A stretch of DNA of 35,251 nt from Azolla pinnata (lineage: Eukaryota > Streptophyta > Polypodiopsida > Salviniales > Salviniaceae): assembly GCA_037176905.1 (NCBI GenBank), contig JBBBWG010001415.1, positions 1 to 35,251 of the forward strand. Direction: 5' to 3'. The notes beneath the pieces were generated by a model that saw nothing but the letters and a program-made list of their open reading frames with translations, made no database searches and was not told the origin of the DNA. The position numbers and the translations under genes are program-made. Of the stretch, positions 31,804-35,251 are shown in pieces; position 1 is the stretch's first letter, and each line of letters begins with the position of its first letter.

Positions 31804-32620
31804 TTAGCTTTGTTTGCTTGTAGTACTTGCAGCTTGATAGCTTGTTCGGCCCATTCCTTTAATGCTTTTGTCATAACGACTTGAATTTCGACAATCATTT
31901 ACGTCCGGAATCTTCTGTAAATTGGTATGAGCAAGGTAAGTTTTATTCCCCAGCTTGTCTGAAAGTCGATCTATTTCCTTCTGCAACGTCGTACCCTTGG
32001 CCCGAGATTTTCTCATGCTTCCAACAACACTTAGAGTTCTATTTTGAGTGGACCCACTTCAATTGGTTTTGTATGCTCGTAATACTTGCAACTCGATAGT
32101 TTGCTCGACCCATTCTTTCAATGCTTTTGTCATAATGACTTGGATTTCGGCTGTCATTTACGTTTGAAATTTCTCGACTATAATTCCGTAAATTGGCATG
32201 AGCAAGGTAAGTTTTCTTTCCCAACTTTTCTATAAGTCGATCTATTTCCTTCTACATCTTCGTACTCTTGGCCTGAAATTTTCTCATTGCTTCCAACAAC
32301 ACCTAGAGTTCCATTTTGAGTGGACCTACTTCACTTGGCTCCGTCTGGTCGTAATACTTGCAGCTCGACAACTTGTTCGACCCATTCTTTCAATGCTTTT
32401 GTCATAACAACAATGGATTTTCATCGTCATTCGTGTCTGGAATTTCTCGACTATAATTCCGTAAATTGGCTTGAACAATATAAGTTTTCTTTTTAGCTTG
32501 TTCGTGAGTTGATTTATTTCCTTCATCATCTTTGTATTCTTGACCTGAGATTTTTTTATTGCTTCCAGTGACACCTGAAGTTCCATTGTGAGTGGACCCA
32601 TTTCGTTTTCAAAAGACAAA
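31804..32620 (-). repeat. Three tandem ~260-270-bp units, each encoding a coiled-coil segment
   Basis: TA(G/A)TACTTGCA(G/A)CT recurs at 31820, 32080 and 32352. Each unit continues with CCCATTC(C/T)TT(T/C)AATGCTTTTGTCATAA and GTAAATTGG(C/T)(A/T)TGA(G/A)CAA, then TCGATCTATTTCCTTCT. On the minus strand each unit translates to KEIDRLxxKLGxKTYLAHxNL ... YDKSIERMGR. The repetition therefore follows the protein. Confidence 0.85.
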
Positions 32621-32791
32621 AATGCATGATTCGTGAACCTCTTTTTTTATTCTCGTAGTGTTGAAGCTTTCCGCGATCAACATTTCCACATATGTTATAA
32701 GTTTAGTTCTCTATCGTTGTACTCTCTACATCTGCCATAAGACGTGTTTGGATCCGTTTCCACTCGGCCTGTTTTCGCGGTTGCTATAAAA

Positions 32792-33471
32792 AATCTATGA
32801 ACACTATGTTTTGCTTAAACTTGAACCCAGGAACTCGTACTATATAATAAGAAGCTTAAACCACTGAAGTGACTGATCATGACGTGAAATGATAAAGGTT
32901 AAATTTTAATAATATAGTGATTATTGTATTCAAAGAAAACTCTATAACTTTTTAAACATTCTAAAAGATTCTAAAATATTCTAAAATACCTTAGAATATT
33001 CTAGGTATAGAACATTTTAAAACATTCTAGAATCTCTAAGTTAATCTATAGAGAACTTATAAATAGAGATATATAGATTATATCAAATTAGTTTAAATTA
33101 AACTATCAGAGCTAAGTAAGAGATTTGATTCGATCATTCAATCATTCAATCTCTTGCTTGGTTCTGACAGTTTGATTCAAATTGATTTGATATGATCTAT
33201 GTGTCTCTATTTATGGGTTTCTATAGATTAGTCTACAGATATCTAGAATGTTTTAGAATATTATATACCGAGAATATTTTAGGATGCTCTAAAAGGTTGT
33301 AAAATGTCTAGAAAGTTTTAGAGTTTTCTCGAAATATAATAAATATTATATTATAAAAAAAGTAGTCTTTATCATTTCATATCATGATCAATTACTTTAA
33401 TGGTTAGGCTTCCTATAATGTAGTACGAGATCTTGGGTTCAAATTTAGGAAAAACATAGTGTTCACAGATT
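32792..33471. mobile_element. Near-palindromic fold-back element, arms about 330 bp
   Basis: The left arm (32792-about 33125) reappears reverse-complemented in the right arm (about 33148-33471). Matching blocks from the outside in: AATCTATGAACACTATGTTTT, CTTGAACCCA, CTCGTACTA, TGATCATGA, GAAATGATAAAG, GAAAACTCTA, AAACATTCTAGA, TAATCTATAGA, ATAAATAGAGA, GATTxTATCAAAT, AAGAGATT. The loop is about 22 bases. The arms carry a tRNA-like motif: right arm TTTAATGGTTAGGCTTCC (box-A-like) and TGGGTTCAAATTT (box-B-like). This could be a fold-back DNA transposon/MITE or an inverted SINE dimer. No clear target duplication was found. It interrupts the coiled-coil gag-like region. Confidence 0.88.
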
Positions 33472-34449
33472 CTTGACAATTGTTACTCTTGAAGATTTTA
33501 AAGCATCTTGTACTTTTCGTGCCTTGGAATCCGCCTCTTTTATGTTTCCCTTGGCCATGCCAAGTTATTGTTTCAACGACTTGATGTCTGCTTGGGCCTC
33601 AACAAGTTTAGTAGAGAACTGCTCAAGGTTATGGGCCTTCTATTTGGCCGTTAACTCTATCTGTAACTTTGCCAGTCCCGACTCCATTCCATTTCTTCCT
33701 TATCCCTACGCAGATGATCTTGCTGTTTTTCGATCGCTATTAAAGCCGTGGTCTTTTTCCGTAGCATGTCTTCAAAGTTCCCGACTCGTCGTCTCCACTT
33801 CACTACGTTGCACTCGACCGTTGCTATTATTTAAGCTTTGATCAATTCCTTCCACTCACACACCGTTTTTATTGTCTTCTCTATCATTATCACAATCTTG
33901 TCTGGCTTTCAGAGCATAGGACAAGTGGCCATACTAGGCCTTGCTTGGCTAGTCGGATTGACGCGTTTAGTTGTCGTCGTGCTTGTTAGAGAAGACGCCG
34001 GACTGACCGGTTTTGTATCTACTTGATTCCCATCCGTTGGCAGTGAGTTGTTTATTTCAATTATCACCGGTTCTCTCGTCCGTACCAATTTAGTTGGTTG
34101 GTGGGGAGGTGGACTTGCTACTTTAGCTGCTTCAAGCGTAGGTGCAACGACCATCTCTATGACAGGCTCAATGCATGTAGTCATTTGTTACACCTCTTTT
34201 GTACGTCATACAAGTTGTTCCATTATGACATACTATACATGCATCATCTCCTTGGCCAAAATTGTGCTAGCCTTCGTGTATTTACATTGGTCGTACTTCC
34301 CGACCTTCCTTCGTCTTCCATGGCACCTAATGTTGGTGTGGAGCCTACTATCTTGAGCCGTACAATCAACCTCTTCTTTTTAGCTAATATGTTCAACCAA
34401 TTTCTTTATCTTTCGCCGTTGTCCTGATGCTTTGGGCGTAGATAGAAAA

Positions 34450-35155
34450 TGCAGAGAGAAGGAACATTGGAGCAGAACAAGAAGAATCGTAAGAAACAAA
34501 TAAAAGAAAATAAAGTTAGCAAGCCATGGTAGATAAATTAGTTACTTTTAAAAGCATAGGTCACAGGGTTGATTCCCATGTTGCCTTTCTTTTCCTTTTC
34601 TTTCTTCATATTTTTTTCTCTCTACTTTTTTTTTGCTTTTTTTAAAACTTTTTTTCCTCTTGCATTTTTTCCCCTCTAGCGACCCACTCCACAACCTATA
34701 TAAGGAGTGGTGTGCATAGAGGGAGGAGGGGAAGAGCATATGCTCAGAGGAAAAATAAGCCCTAATAAACATTACCAAAACCATAATACTTATTTATAAA
34801 CCTCTAATACCTTATCGTTTAACTCAAATCTCTTTTTTAATATCTCTTCTAAACCCTAATCTTTTTCCTAATCTCTTTTTTAAACCCCTGATACTTGATC
34901 GTTAAAATTTAATCTCTTTGCTAAATTCAATCTTTCATAATCTCTCTTCTATTTTCATCTCTTTTAAACCCTAATCTCTTTACTAATCGCAATTTTTCCT
35001 AATATCTTTTCTGAACCCTAATCTAACTTTCATCCCAACCTTGATCTGTATCTCTTCTGATCTATCGTTTTTCTAATCTCTAATATCCAAACTTAATCTC
35101 TCTTACCTAAACCTAATCTCTCTAATCTATGTTATCGAAACTTTCTCTCTCTAAT
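34450..35155. repeat. Second copy of insertion-A family
   Basis: It matches 1075-1550 in the same orientation: GAGAGAAGGAACATTG, AACAAGAAGAA, AAAGTTAGCAA, TTACTTTTAAAAGCATAGGTCA, CATATGCT(C/T)AGA, then a long CTAATCTCT/AAACCCTAATC-rich tract. It has an extra T-rich insert at about 34575-34740. Similarity fades at about 35150, where a different sequence beginning TGTCACGG starts. Confidence 0.8.
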
Positions 35156-35251
35156 GTCACGGCCGGAGCCCGTCGACAACGATTGACTTGGAAGACACGA
35201 ACACGACCAGAAGAAAACCAGATAAGAACAAGAAGACAAGATTTGTATTAC
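35156..35251. mobile_element. Probable start or end of another LTR (cut by window edge)
   Basis: TGTCACGGCCGGAGCCCGTCG begins abruptly after the CTAATCTCT tract. TGTCACGGCC is a common way for plant LTRs to begin, or to end when read in reverse (GGCCGTGACA). The window stops before any confirming feature. Confidence 0.35.

Larger units (their letters stand above)
31300..34430 (-). pseudogene. Decayed retroelement gag-like / coiled-coil coding region
   Basis: Reading from 34430 down: KLVEHISYKEEVDCT, then EPVIEMVVAPTLEAAKVASP with a Pro/Thr/Ser-rich linker (34184-33909). A long heptad-rich segment follows: LAKLQIELTAK, LEQFSTKLVEAQADIKSLKQ, ADSKARKVQDALKSS (33700-33480). After the fold-back insertion come three tandem coiled-coil units (32619-31804). 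Stops and frameshifts are frequent. Composition and order suit a gag or element-encoded coiled-coil protein. No protease or RT motif was found, and the family is uncertain. Confidence 0.45.

Overview
This is nuclear DNA from a plant, most likely a seed plant. The evidence is GT-AG introns, long retrotransposon-filled gaps, TTTAGGG-type (CCCTAAA) telomere-like repeats, plant-style Ty1/Copia elements, and a chloroplast-type pfkB kinase gene. I cannot name the species. No tRNA, rRNA or CRISPR feature was recognised.

Two host genes could be assembled exon by exon, and they converge on each other. The first is on the + strand at 14754-17236. It has five exons and encodes a 464-residue pfkB-family sugar kinase of the NARA5 type, with a likely plastid transit peptide. 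The second is on the - strand at 29681-18732. It has six exons and encodes a 185-residue four-helix membrane protein of the Jagunal type (ER/secretory pathway). Its second intron is about 9.96 kb. That intron holds a complete but mutated Copia retrotransposon (20813-25838, direct repeat CACAC on both sides), an older Copia relic, and several smaller duplications.

The left 7.9 kb is a nested transposon stack. One decayed Copia polymerase gene (RT about 640-1065, RNase H 1741-2069 and 7213-7480, polypurine tract and 3' LTR from 7671) is split by two insertions. Insertion A is about 675 bp (1066-1740) and has a homologue at the right window edge. Insertion B is about 5.1 kb (2070-7210). It has CGCGGCAAA repeats at both ends, a telomere-like array, a Pro/Ala microsatellite, and two tandem copies of a spliced, transposase-like gene of uncertain family. 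I consider B the best candidate for an undescribed element.

From 9.4 to 12.2 kb there is a broken LINE whose reverse-transcriptase half is inverted relative to its endonuclease half. A 470-bp solo-LTR-like insertion with a near-perfect target duplication interrupts the RT half. From 12.3 to 14.7 kb there are microsatellites, a degenerate gag-like fragment and the NARA5 upstream region.

Right of the Jagunal-like start codon lies a six-unit array of about 190-236 bp units (29731-31026). After it comes a long decayed gag/coiled-coil region on the - strand (about 31.3-34.4 kb). That region contains three tandem coiled-coil units and a 680-bp near-palindromic fold-back element (32792-33471) whose arms carry a tRNA-like box-A/box-B motif. 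The window ends in the second copy of insertion A and the start of what looks like another LTR.
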